Notes under the pieces: model-generated
The model's input: only the letters and a program-made list of their open reading frames with translations
Databases searched by the model: none
What the model was told of the DNA's origin: nothing
Part shown: one piece after another, positions 43,054 to 51,215 of the stretch
Numbering within the stretch: position 1 is the first letter of the stretch
How the letters are laid out: each line of letters opens with the position of its first letter
NCBI RefSeq assembly: GCF_900188385.1
Contig: NZ_FZOI01000021.1
Coordinates: 1-64,000 of the forward strand
Direction: 5' to 3'
From: Azospirillum sp. RU38E
GTDB lineage: Bacteria > Pseudomonadota > Alphaproteobacteria > Azospirillales > Azospirillaceae
Length of the DNA stretch: 64,000 nt
Made by a program: the position numbers and the translations under genes

Positions 43054-43757
43054 CCGGCCCGCCAGACCCGCCGCCCACCCCCGCCCTGGTGGTGTTCTGC
43101 GGCGACAGCGAACTGCCTTTGCTGCGCCTGTTGCGACCGGGGTTCCGCCATGTCTTCGCCCTGTTGCCCATCCCGGCAGCGGGGCCGGAACCGGATGGCT
43201 GGATCAGCATCGACCCGCTGATCGACCGGATGGAGCTGGCCCGGCACCCGCCCTGCCCCGCTTCAGAACTGGCCGACTGGTTCCGCCGCCAGGGGCTGAT
43301 CACCCTGAATTTTTTCCCAACGCCTGCGCTCCCTCGGCGCGCCATCCCCTGGGCCCCGCCGCTGGCCCCCTTCACCTGTGTGGAGGTGGTGAAGCGCCTG
43401 CTGGGCCTGCGCGCACCCTGGGTGCTGACCCCCTATCAGCTTTACCGCCATCTGGGCGGCCGGCTGCCGCCCCGCCCCCTGTCCCGGAGCATGGAAATGG
43501 CCCGAATCGTCTCTTCCGGCAAATCTGCCGCCACACCTGCCCCTGTCACCCTGCCCACCAGCCCCGCTCCGCTGCAACCCGCCGCCCCGGCCCCCGCCAA
43601 TCCAGGCCCCACAGGGGCCGATGCGGCGCCGACGGCGGCGGAAACCAGCCTGCTGCGACGCAGCGCCGGGCGGGCGGGGACCATCGCCACCGGCTGGCGC
43701 GGCCTTCTGCTGCCCAGCGGCCTGGGCACCGCCCGCAAGAACCTGCTGGGGGAATGA
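43050..43757 (+). CDS. Phage-associated protein, possible papain-like domain
   Basis: A 235-residue protein starting with GTG. The first ~145 residues include PFTCVEVVKRLLGLRAPWVLTPYQLYRHL, with a Cys at a helix start as in NlpC/papain-like phage proteins; this is tentative. A Pro/Ala-rich linker follows. The C-terminus SLLRRSAGRAGTIATG...ARKNLLGE resembles a short tail motif (GRAsTIlTG...KtLLG) that I recall from small podophage proteins encoded near portals. The next gene, the portal, starts 3 bp after the stop. Confidence 0.6.
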   Translation: MTGPPDPPPTPALVVFCGDSELPLLRLLRPGFRHVFALLPIPAAGPEPDGWISIDPLIDRMELARHPPCPASELADWFRRQGLITLNFFPTPALPRRAIPWAPPLAPFTCVEVVKRLLGLRAPWVLTPYQLYRHLGGRLPPRPLSRSMEMARIVSSGKSAATPAPVTLPTSPAPLQPAAPAPANPGPTGADAAPTAAETSLLRRSAGRAGTIATGWRGLLLPSGLGTARKNLLGE

Positions 43758-43760
43758 CCC

Positions 43761-45275
43761 ATGCAATCAGATGAGAAGGAAGCGGGTCCGGCCCTGGTGG
43801 CGCGGACCCTGCTGGACCGCCATGCCCGCGCGCTGGAGCGCCGCGCGGCCTGGGAAAGCCTGTGGCGGGATTGCTATGACCATGCCCTGCCGCACAGCGC
43901 CGCCTTCAGCCAGGGGGCCAGCCCCGGTCAGCGGCGGGGTGAACGGCTGTTTGATGGCACCGCCGCCGATGCGGTGGACCAGTTGGCCGCCGCCCTGCTG
44001 GGGCAATTGACGCCGCCCTGGTCCCGCTGGGCCGGTCTGGAACCCGGCCCGGCGCTGGAAGCCGACCTGCGCGACCCGATCGCCCCGCTGCTGGACCAGA
44101 TGGCGGCCAGCCTGCAGGGCCAGATCGACCGGTCTAACTTCGCGGTGGAGGCGCATCAGGCCTTTCTGGATGTGGTGACCGGCGGCACCGGCTGTCTGCT
44201 GGTGGAAGAAGCCCCGCCGGGCGCCCCCGCCGCCCTGCGCTTCACCGCCGTGCCGCTGAGCGATCTGGCGCTGGAAGAGGGGGAGGAGGGGCGGCTGGAC
44301 CGGCTGTTCCGCCAGGTACCGCTGACGCTGGACGGGCTGATCAGCCGCTTCGGCCCCGATGCCATGCCCGCCGGGCTGCGGCAAGCCGGCCTGGAAAACC
44401 CGCAGCGCCGCTTCGCTTGCGTGGAACTGGTGGAGCCGGATGCGGCCGGCGGCTGGCGCTGGCGGGTGGTGCTGGAAGGCGATGACGGGCCGCGGCTGCT
44501 GTCCGACGGCCATTTCAGCGAGATGCCCTTCATCGCCTTCCGCTGGCTGAAGGCCCCCGGTGAAACCTATGGCCGCAGCCCGGTGATGAAGGCCCTGCCC
44601 GACATCAAGACCGCCAACAAGGTGGTGGAGCTGGTGCTGAAAAATGCCAGCATCGCCGTCACCGGCATCTGGCAGGCGGATGATGACGGGGTGTTGAATC
44701 CGGCGGCCGTGCGGCTGGTGCCCGGTGCCATCATTCCCAAGGCGGTGGGGTCGGCCGGGTTGACGCCGCTGGCCAGTCCTGGCCGCTTCGATATCAGCCA
44801 GTTGGTGCTGGATGATCTGCGTGCCCGCATCCGCCATGCCCTGCTGGCCGACCGGCTGGCCCCGCTGAATTCCCCGCGCATGACGGCGACGGAGGTGCTG
44901 GAACGCAGTGCGGAGATGACCCGCCTGCTGGGGGCCACCTTCGGCCGGCTGCAATCGGAACTGCTGGTGCCGCTGGTGCGGCGCTGTCTGGCCATTCTGC
45001 GGCGGCGCGGGCTGGTGCCCGATATCGCCGTGGATGGGCGCAATGTGGCCATCCGCATCCTGTCCCCGCTGGCCCGCGCCCAGGCCCAGCGGGATGCAGA
45101 GGTCACCCTGCGCTGGCTGGAAAGCATCAGCGCCCTGGGGACCGAGGCGCTGGCCACCGCCGATCTGGCCGCCTGCGCCCGCTTTCTGGCCGATGCCGCC
45201 GGCGTGCCGCCGGGCCTGCTGCGCACAAACGCACCGCCCGCACCGGCGCCAAACCCGGAGATAAATTATGCCTGA
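43761..45275 (+). CDS. Podophage-type head-to-tail connector (portal) protein
   Basis: A 504-residue portal of the T7-like head-tail connector family. Typical features are ARTLLDRHARALERRAAWESLWRDCYDHALP near the start, LFDGTAADAVDQLAAALLGQLTPPWSRW, TGGTGCLLVEE, AGETYGRSP-like APGETYGRSPVMKALPDIKTANKVVELVLKNAS, and PRMTATEVLERSAEM. A portal would form the dodecameric DNA channel of a capsid. Length, slightly short of T7 gp8 (536), and intact reading frame suggest it is not decayed. It overlaps the next ORF by 8 nt. Confidence 0.85.
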   Translation: MQSDEKEAGPALVARTLLDRHARALERRAAWESLWRDCYDHALPHSAAFSQGASPGQRRGERLFDGTAADAVDQLAAALLGQLTPPWSRWAGLEPGPALEADLRDPIAPLLDQMAASLQGQIDRSNFAVEAHQAFLDVVTGGTGCLLVEEAPPGAPAALRFTAVPLSDLALEEGEEGRLDRLFRQVPLTLDGLISRFGPDAMPAGLRQAGLENPQRRFACVELVEPDAAGGWRWRVVLEGDDGPRLLSDGHFSEMPFIAFRWLKAPGETYGRSPVMKALPDIKTANKVVELVLKNASIAVTGIWQADDDGVLNPAAVRLVPGAIIPKAVGSAGLTPLASPGRFDISQLVLDDLRARIRHALLADRLAPLNSPRMTATEVLERSAEMTRLLGATFGRLQSELLVPLVRRCLAILRRRGLVPDIAVDGRNVAIRILSPLARAQAQRDAEVTLRWLESISALGTEALATADLAACARFLADAAGVPPGLLRTNAPPAPAPNPEINYA

Positions 45276-45528
45276 GAGTGATTGGCCCTGGGGTGGGGAG
45301 CCCTCTGCCCCCACCCCCGTCGCCACCCTGGAAAAAGCCTGCGCCCGGCTGTTCGCCAGCCCGGATGGCCAGGTACTGCTGACCCATCTGCGCCGCCTGA
45401 CCCAGGCCGTGGCCCTGGGGCCGGAGGCCAGCGAAGCCCGCCTGCGCCATCTGGAAGGCCAGCGCGCCCTGGTGCTGTCGCTGGAAGCGCTGGCCCAGCG
45501 CGGTGCCCGCAATCCCCTTTCCCCCTGA
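45268..45528 (+). CDS. Bbp19-like small phage protein
   Basis: An 86-residue protein. LEKACARLFASPDGQVLLTHLRRLT and LRHLEGQRALVLSLEAL resemble the Bbp19 family (F-x-S/T-x-D-G-x-x-V-L-x-x-L) known from Bordetella podophage BPP-1 and relatives. Function unknown. Overlap with the portal gene indicates coupled translation. Confidence 0.65.
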   Translation: MPESDWPWGGEPSAPTPVATLEKACARLFASPDGQVLLTHLRRLTQAVALGPEASEARLRHLEGQRALVLSLEALAQRGARNPLSP

Positions 45529-45544
45529 ACCGGAGTTCTGCCCC

Positions 45545-46219
45545 ATGGAAAACATCACCGAGACCCCCGCCATCCCGCCGCGCCCGGAACAGGTGCCGGC
45601 CAAATTCTGGGATGAGGCCACGGGCGCCATCCGCGTGGATGCCTTGCTGAAATCCTATCTGGCGCTGGAAAAGCGGCTGTCCGCCGGGGCCGGCCCCGCG
45701 CCCGACCTGCCGGACACGCCGGAGGATTATTGCATCGATTGCGCCCATGGCCTGTTCCAGCCCGATCCCGCCATCAATCAGCGCCTGCATGGCGCCGGTT
45801 TCAGCAAGCAGCAGGCCCAGTTGCTTTATGATCTGGCGGCGGAACGGATGTTGCCACTGCTGGGCGACATGGCCGGGGAATTCCAGGCCGAACGGGAGAT
45901 GCAGCAATTGCTGGGCCATTTCGGCGGGGCCGAGCAATGGCAGGAACAGGCGGGCCAGATCCGCGCCTGGGCGGAACGCAACCTGCCGCCGGCCCTGGTG
46001 CAGGCCCTGGCCGCCACGGCGGACGGGGTGAAGGCCCTGCACCGGATGATGCGCGATGGCGGGGCCGAACCGAAACTGCTGCGTGATGGCAGCGGCAGTG
46101 CCGGCCTGGACAGCACCACCTTGAACCGCATGGTCGCCGATCCGCGTTACTGGCGCGAACGCGACCCCGCCTTCATCGCCCAGGTGACGGAAGGGTTCCG
46201 CCGGCTCTATGCGGGGTGA
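45545..46219 (+). CDS. Phage scaffold/capsid-assembly-like protein
   Basis: A 224-residue acidic helical protein. PAKFWDEATGAIRVDALLKSYLALEKRL at the N-terminus and GFSKQQAQLLYDLAAERMLPLLGDM in the middle match phage capsid-assembly (scaffold) proteins, usually placed between portal and major capsid genes. Here no capsid gene follows: a palindromic element and an unrelated TPR gene come next. The start at 45545 has GGAG upstream. Confidence 0.72.
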   Translation: MENITETPAIPPRPEQVPAKFWDEATGAIRVDALLKSYLALEKRLSAGAGPAPDLPDTPEDYCIDCAHGLFQPDPAINQRLHGAGFSKQQAQLLYDLAAERMLPLLGDMAGEFQAEREMQQLLGHFGGAEQWQEQAGQIRAWAERNLPPALVQALAATADGVKALHRMMRDGGAEPKLLRDGSGSAGLDSTTLNRMVADPRYWRERDPAFIAQVTEGFRRLYAG

Positions 46220-46227
46220 TCCCCGGC

Positions 46228-46336
46228 CTCCACGGGTCATGTCCCATGACCCGTGGAGGCCGGCGACCGCCGGCCCGCGGGTGCCGTGCCCGCCCAAGCC
46301 AAGGCGGCGGATGCCGCCGCCCGGCGCCTGAGGGAG
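46228..46336 (+). repeat. Modular palindromic element, copy D
   Basis: Outer hairpin CTCCACGGGTCATG-TCC-CATGACCCGTGGAG (46228-46258), P1 GGCCGGC-GACC-GCCGGCC, P2 GCGGGTGCCGTGCCCGC, joint AAGCCAAG, P3 GGCGGC-GGAT-GCCGCC, tail CGCCTGAGGGAG. It lies between the convergent scaffold-like and TPR genes, within 10 bp of both stop codons. Confidence 0.9.
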
Positions 46337-46343
46337 ATTAGTA

Positions 46344-47702
46344 TTACAGCGCCGAGGGCCGCAGCGTCGGTTCCGGCCGGGTGAGGCCGTGGGCGCGCAT
46401 CAGGGCGTAAAGCCGCTCCGTCGCCCAGGGGCGGATCAGCGGCTGCACCCAGGCCAGGCCGGGGTTGAAATCCCGTGCCTCGGCCAGCAGGGCGGTGGCC
46501 TGTTTCTCCTCCCCCTGATCCAGCGCCAGCAGGGCGGCGGCGGTCAGGGCCACCGGCTCCCGCCCCAGGGCCAACCCTTCTTCCAGCGCCCGTTTGGCGG
46601 CCGCGGCCTCCCCGCGGGCGGCCAGCAGCAGGGCGCGGTTGGCATGGGTCAGGCCCAGATGCGGGCGGGCGGCCACGGCCAGATCATGGGCCGTGGCCGC
46701 CCCCGCCAGATCGCCCGCCGCCTGCCGCGCCAGCCCCAGATGGCTGGCGCATTGGGCGATCAACAGCGTGTCCTGCGTCTCCCGCGCAATATCCAGCGCC
46801 TGTTCCAGCCGCTCCACCGCCAGGGCCAGGGGCCGCCCCATCAGGGAAAGCTGCCCGCAGGTGAAGCGAATCCAGCCATCATGCGGATGGGCCAGCGCCG
46901 CCGGCTCAATCACCGCCAGCCCATCCGCCACCCGGTCGGTGAACATCAGGGCACGGGCATGACCGAACAGGGCAGCACCATTGGCCGGGTCCAGCGTAGC
47001 GGCCCAGCGATGGCAGATCAGCCCTTCGGCAAAACCCTGGCGCAGCATCAGCCGCTGCGCCAATTGGGTGTAAAGCTGCGACAGGCCGGCATCATCGGGC
47101 GGCGGCGGATCATCCACATCCGCCATTTCCATGGAGGCCAGCAGCAGATCGGCCGTCAGGTTGCGCTCCCCCAGCGCCAGGGCGGCCTGGGCCAGCCGCA
47201 CCACCGCCCCCGCCTCCCCGGCGCGCAGTTCGGGAATGCCGACAGGAACGGGGCCGATTTCCGCCAGCAGGGCGGCGGCCGCTGGTGCCTGATCGGCCAG
47301 ACAATGCCAGCGGGCGCGGGCCAGCCGCACCGCCCGCTGGGGCGCCAGATCGGGCAGCATGGTCAGCAGCCGGTCGATCACCGGCTGATCTTCGGCCCGC
47401 GACAGCCGGGCCAGCAGCCGGGCCAGCCCACGCGTGGCCGTCAGCCCATCGACATCGCCGCCGGGATCGCCGCCCAGCAGGGCCGGCAGGATGAACAGGG
47501 CAAAGCGCGCCTCCGCACTGGTCGGTTCCAGCCCGGCGGCACTTTCATACATGCGCAGGGCGGCCGGGAATTCCCCCCGCCCGGTCAGCGCCGCCCCCAT
47601 TTCCACCTGATAATTATAGAAGGTGGAACGGCGGATATTCTGCCGCCAACGTTCAATGGCGGCTTCGTCCAGGGGGGCGGTCTGGTTCTGGGGCTGGGTC
47701 AT
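46344..47702 (-). CDS. Tetratricopeptide repeat protein
   Basis: A 452-residue cytoplasmic protein, nearly all helical. TPR-like units include NYQVEMGAALTGRGEFPAALRMYESAAGLEPTSAEARF near the start and, toward the end, ASHLGLARQAAGDLAGAATAHDLAVAARPHLGLTHANRALLLAARGEAAAAKRALEEGLALG in two pieces of about 34 residues. It has no catalytic domain. A scaffold or interaction role is the most that can be said. Whether it is linked to the convergent phage-like cassette is unknown. Confidence 0.8.
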   Translation of the reverse strand: MTQPQNQTAPLDEAAIERWRQNIRRSTFYNYQVEMGAALTGRGEFPAALRMYESAAGLEPTSAEARFALFILPALLGGDPGGDVDGLTATRGLARLLARLSRAEDQPVIDRLLTMLPDLAPQRAVRLARARWHCLADQAPAAAALLAEIGPVPVGIPELRAGEAGAVVRLAQAALALGERNLTADLLLASMEMADVDDPPPPDDAGLSQLYTQLAQRLMLRQGFAEGLICHRWAATLDPANGAALFGHARALMFTDRVADGLAVIEPAALAHPHDGWIRFTCGQLSLMGRPLALAVERLEQALDIARETQDTLLIAQCASHLGLARQAAGDLAGAATAHDLAVAARPHLGLTHANRALLLAARGEAAAAKRALEEGLALGREPVALTAAALLALDQGEEKQATALLAEARDFNPGLAWVQPLIRPWATERLYALMRAHGLTRPEPTLRPSAL

Positions 47703-47839
47703 CGGCCTGTCGGGCGGGTGGCAAGGTCAAGGATACGGATCGTACCATGCCGGCAGGGCAACGTCGCCCGCTTGTGACGCCACGGCAAAGCGCATAGCCT
47801 GTGCAGCCAGAGAGAAACAGGCAGCAAGACCGAAACCCG

Positions 47840-48601
47840 ATGCTTCCCGATCCCGTCACCGCCCTTCTGCGCCGCCTGCGGGCCGACGCCGCCATCACCA
47901 TCCTGACCGGGGCCGGCATCAGTCGGGAATCCGGGCTGCACACGTTCCGCGATGCCGATGGTGTCTGGGCACAGGTGCGGCTGGAGGATGTGGCGACGCC
48001 GCAGGCCTTCGCCCGCGATCCGGAGACGGTGCAGGGTTTCTACAATGCCCGCCGGCGCAGCGTGCTGGACCCGGCGGTGCAGCCCAATGCCGCCCATCAT
48101 GCGCTGGCGCGGCTGGAACAGTTCTGGCCGGGGCCGCTGCTGCTGGTGACGCAGAATGTCGATGATCTGCACGACCGTGCCGGGTCGCGCCACCTGATCC
48201 ATATGCATGGCGAATTGCTGAAAATCCGCTGCGAGAGCTGTGGCCTGCTGATGGACTGGACCCGCGACCTGCATACGGGGGAGGCCTGCCCGCAATGTGC
48301 CGGGGTGGGCACGTTGCGCCCGCATATTGTCTGGTTCGGGGAAATGCCGCTGGCCATGGATGCCATCGGGGAGGCGCTGGACGCCACCGACCTGTTCATC
48401 TCCATCGGCACCTCGGGCAATGTCTATCCGGCGGCGGGCTTCGTCTCCCAGGCGCGGGCGGCCGGGGCCGCCACGCTGGAGGTAAACCTGGAAGCAACGG
48501 AGGGGGCGGGCCTGTTCCATGCCGGGCTCTATGGCCCGGCCACCGTTACCGTGCCTGCCCTGGTCGATATGCTGCTGGAGTGCGCCGGTGTCCGCTGTTG
48601 A
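47840..48601 (+). CDS. cobB: Class III sirtuin, NAD-dependent protein deacylase
   Basis: A 253-residue Sir2 enzyme. Visible are GAGISRESGL and TFRD (NAD binding), TQNVDDLH, the catalytic His in IHMHGEL, the zinc motifs CESC and CPQC, VWFGEMP, and IGTSGNVYPAAG. The Tyr and Arg of FYNARRR match the Y-x-x-R pair of class III sirtuins (SIRT5/CobB type), which favour succinyl- and malonyl-lysine. Start 47840 fits the family. The following GNAT gene overlaps its end. Confidence 0.93.
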   Translation: MLPDPVTALLRRLRADAAITILTGAGISRESGLHTFRDADGVWAQVRLEDVATPQAFARDPETVQGFYNARRRSVLDPAVQPNAAHHALARLEQFWPGPLLLVTQNVDDLHDRAGSRHLIHMHGELLKIRCESCGLLMDWTRDLHTGEACPQCAGVGTLRPHIVWFGEMPLAMDAIGEALDATDLFISIGTSGNVYPAAGFVSQARAAGAATLEVNLEATEGAGLFHAGLYGPATVTVPALVDMLLECAGVRC

Positions 48602-49058
48602 AACCATCCCCAGCATCACCCTGGCCGACCCGCGCAGCGCCGAGGCGCTGGCGCTGATCACCGCACTGGATGCCTATCTGGACACGCTCTATCCACCGGA
48701 AGAAAATTACCTGCTGGACCCGGACCGGCTGGCCCAGCCCGATATCCGCTTCCTGCTGGCGCGGCTGGATGGGCAGGTGGTGGGCTGTGGTGCCATCCGC
48801 CTGGACCCGGATGGCTATGGCGAGATCAAGCGCATGTTCGTGCAGCCGGCATGGCGGGGCCGGCGCATCGCCGAAGCCCTGCTGGCGGGGCTGGCCGATA
48901 TTGCCCGGCAGCAGGGCTTGACCCGTCTGAAGCTGGAAACTGGGCCGGCCCAGCAGGCGGCGGTGAGGCTTTATGAACGGGCCGGGTTCCGGCCCTGTGG
49001 TCCCTTTGCCGATTATCCGGACAATGGCGCCAGCCTGTTCATGCAACGCCTGCTGTGA
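48588..49058 (+). CDS. GNAT N-acetyltransferase
   Basis: A 156-residue GNAT. Motif A is RMFVQPAWRGRRIAEALLAGL (RGRRIA in place of the usual RGxGxG/A), followed by LKLETGPAQQAAVRLYERAGF. It starts with GTG inside the sirtuin gene (14-nt overlap), so the two are probably co-expressed, a lysine deacylase beside an acyltransferase. Whether they share substrates is only a suggestion. Confidence 0.82.
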   Translation: MSAVETIPSITLADPRSAEALALITALDAYLDTLYPPEENYLLDPDRLAQPDIRFLLARLDGQVVGCGAIRLDPDGYGEIKRMFVQPAWRGRRIAEALLAGLADIARQQGLTRLKLETGPAQQAAVRLYERAGFRPCGPFADYPDNGASLFMQRLL

Positions 49059-49070
49059 ACGCCACCCGGC

Positions 49071-49742
49071 TCACCCGTCGGCCCGCACTGCCTTGTCACC
49101 GACATAGGGGTTGCTCTGCCGTTCGCGGCCAAAGGTGGACAGGCCGCCATGGCCGGGCAGGAAGGTGACATCATCGCCCAACGGGAACAGTTTTTCCCGG
49201 ATGGAGCGGACCAGATCGGGCATCGACCCGCCGGGGAAATCGGTGCGCCCGACGGAGCCTTCGAAAATCACGTCGCCGACAATGGCAAAGCGTGACGGTT
49301 CGTGGAAAAACACCACATGGCCCGGCGTATGGCCGGGGCAATGCAGCACCGACAGGGTCTGTTCCCCCACCGTCACCGTGTCACCATCCACCAGCCAGCG
49401 GTCGGGCGTGAAGGAACGGGCATAGGCCATGCCATAGCCGGCCCCATGTTCCTTCAATGCCATCAGCCAGTAATTATCCTCAATCGCCGGGCCTTCCACC
49501 GGCACGGCCAGCACATCCTTCAGGTCGGCCACGGCGGCGGCATGATCGACATGGCCATGGGTGACCAGGATGCGTTCCACCACCAGCCCGTTCTTGGCGA
49601 TGGCCGCCTTGATCTGGTCCACCCCGCCGCCGGGATCAATCACGGCGGCGCGGTTGGTCGCCGTACACCAGATGATGGAGCAATTCTGCTGGAAGGGCGT
49701 GACCGGGATGATCACGGCTTTCAGGGGCGGGGTCTGGCTCAT
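49071..49742 (-). CDS. MBL-fold metallo-hydrolase (glyoxalase II-like)
   Basis: A 223-residue binuclear-metal hydrolase. The core motif is THGHVDHA, with further ligands in HCPGHTPGHV, VGDVIFEGSVGRTDFPGG and FLPGHGGLSTFGRE. The pattern matches the YcbL/GloB-like group, which acts on thioesters such as S-lactoylglutathione. Start: two adjacent ATGs at 49745 and 49742, with GGATCAGG just upstream. Confidence 0.9.
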   Translation of the reverse strand: MSQTPPLKAVIIPVTPFQQNCSIIWCTATNRAAVIDPGGGVDQIKAAIAKNGLVVERILVTHGHVDHAAAVADLKDVLAVPVEGPAIEDNYWLMALKEHGAGYGMAYARSFTPDRWLVDGDTVTVGEQTLSVLHCPGHTPGHVVFFHEPSRFAIVGDVIFEGSVGRTDFPGGSMPDLVRSIREKLFPLGDDVTFLPGHGGLSTFGRERQSNPYVGDKAVRADG

Positions 49743-49871
49743 CATCCTGATCCTCGGGGGCGCGGGTGCGGTGCGGCAATGGCGGACTTTCCGATTACCA
49801 CGGGGCACGGCCCTTTACAAAACCGCTTTGCCGCCGCCGGCTGTTCCAGCCGCCCCCTTCGCCAATCCCCG

Positions 49872-50456
49872 TTACTCTTTGGCGTCAAACCTGTCCATCA
49901 TTTGGGATCGTTCCATGACCTCAATGCCAGTAAGACCCGACAGCCGATTGCCAAGGCCGGAGGAAGACAGTGAGGACGATTCACGCTTGCCGTTCTTCAG
50001 AAAATCTTTAAGCGCTTCCTCTGTCCCTATCACTTGATCTTTTAAAAGTGGGCCATTTTTGTTTTTGCTCAGATCATAAACGCTGAAATTTATATCCTTA
50101 TAATCATTTTTCAAAATAGAAATTCTATCGTGGTCACTCATATTGTCTGTAAATTTCGTTACCGCACCAGAATAAGCGCCACCGATAACAAAGCCACCAT
50201 CTTCCATTGAATAATATACCGGCAGACCATCTTGAAACACGATATTATTTATTTTTTTATTTCCAGCCACTTGTTCTATTTTTTCTTTTATTGAATCAAC
50301 ATTAGATATTATAGCATTTGCGTTTTTTGAGATTGAATTCATTTCAACATCATCAGCAAATGACCTTAAACCCTTATTGCTCAGAACCTCCCCGCGACCG
50401 GATTTCAATTTTCCTCCCTCATACCAGGAGAATGAAACGGTATTGACCTCCGACAT
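49872..50456 (-). CDS. Unknown protein in AT-rich island
   Basis: A 194-residue protein, not recognised. It has no signal peptide or membrane segment. It is rich in Ser, Asn, Lys and Asp, with a helical stretch NANAIISNVDSIKEKIEQ and a Ser-rich C-terminal part (ESSSLSSSGLGNRL). GGGAGG precedes ATG 50456; a longer frame to 50582 runs through the hairpin and was rejected. Base composition and codon use (many A/T-ending codons) are unlike the neighbours, indicating transfer. It follows the RTX gene on the same strand, so the two may be one transcript. Confidence 0.7.
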   Translation of the reverse strand: MSEVNTVSFSWYEGGKLKSGRGEVLSNKGLRSFADDVEMNSISKNANAIISNVDSIKEKIEQVAGNKKINNIVFQDGLPVYYSMEDGGFVIGGAYSGAVTKFTDNMSDHDRISILKNDYKDINFSVYDLSKNKNGPLLKDQVIGTEEALKDFLKNGKRESSSLSSSGLGNRLSGLTGIEVMERSQMMDRFDAKE

Positions 50457-50550
50457 TCTTACCTCCCTCGGCTTTAGGCCGATTAACAGGCCTACACTTA
50501 ATTTTATAACTACAACCTTGTCACAAAACAACCTGGAAACAAGACATATA

Positions 50551-50586
50551 AACCATGGGGGTATCACATTAGAGACCCCCATGGTT
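50551..50586 (-). terminator. Hairpin between RTX gene and downstream unknown gene
   Basis: A perfect 11-bp stem (AACCATGGGGG / CCCCCATGGTT) just after the RTX stop. The base runs after it are weakly T-rich in both directions. It may partly terminate or stabilise the RTX message. Confidence 0.55.
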
Positions 50587-50597
50587 AAATCTTATGG

Positions 50598-51215
50598 CTA
50601 TCCGAAATAGTATCCAACGAAATCAGAGCCGACAACATACTCTATTATCGCATTTGTGTTATTAAACTGTCCCTGTATAATCACACCTTGATCTAAAACC
50701 CCATCCGCTAAATCTTGATTCGTGGTCACGACAAGATCATAACCACTTTGAACAAGAACCAAATCTGCGCCCTTTACATTCTGAATAATCAAACGATCTA
50801 CACCACCACCATTCCCAAGATCACTGGATGGCCCCATATCATCATTAATTATGTCAGTCCCATTCCCAGGAGATATTGTATGATAATATATATCATTCCC
50901 CTGGCCACCTCTCAAATAATCTGCTCCGCTACCACCATCTAGCGTATCATTTCCTGCACCACCAACAAGCAAATCGGCGCCACCTTCGCCATATATGAAG
51001 TCATTTCCTGCGCCAGCAAGAATAATATCATCACCATTTCCACCAAATGCAAAATCGTTACCACCATTTAAGTGTATTATATCCGGGTAAATCGAACCTG
51101 TTACAAAATCATCACCATCCTGAAATACAGCAGAATGACCGGTTTCACCAGGATTGAGAATCTGGTTAGACATATCCCAAGTTTTTGACCATTGGTTTGA
51201 TATGTACTGAGACAT
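50598..51215 (-). CDS. Small RTX (hemolysin-type calcium-binding) protein
   Basis: A 205-residue protein. Residues ~50-108 hold RTX nonapeptide repeats (GGNDFAFGGNGDDIILAGAG, YGEGGADLLVGGAGNDTLDG and so on), which fold into a Ca2+-binding parallel beta roll. The remaining C-terminal ~95 residues resemble the cap and type I secretion signal of RTX proteins. No enzyme domain is present. It is probably secreted by a type I system encoded elsewhere. Composition is AT-rich, unlike the host. AGAAAGG lies upstream of the ATG. Confidence 0.88.
   Translation of the reverse strand: MSQYISNQWSKTWDMSNQILNPGETGHSAVFQDGDDFVTGSIYPDIIHLNGGNDFAFGGNGDDIILAGAGNDFIYGEGGADLLVGGAGNDTLDGGSGADYLRGGQGNDIYYHTISPGNGTDIINDDMGPSSDLGNGGGVDRLIIQNVKGADLVLVQSGYDLVVTTNQDLADGVLDQGVIIQGQFNNTNAIIEYVVGSDFVGYYFG

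Noticed and set aside
43767-45512. 581-codon minus-strand frame opposite the portal gene
   Set aside because: Shadow of the portal gene, which has family motifs and operon overlaps.
41850-46219. Complete prophage
   Set aside because: No integrase, terminase large subunit, capsid, tail or lysis genes were recognised, and the flanks are ordinary chromosomal genes.
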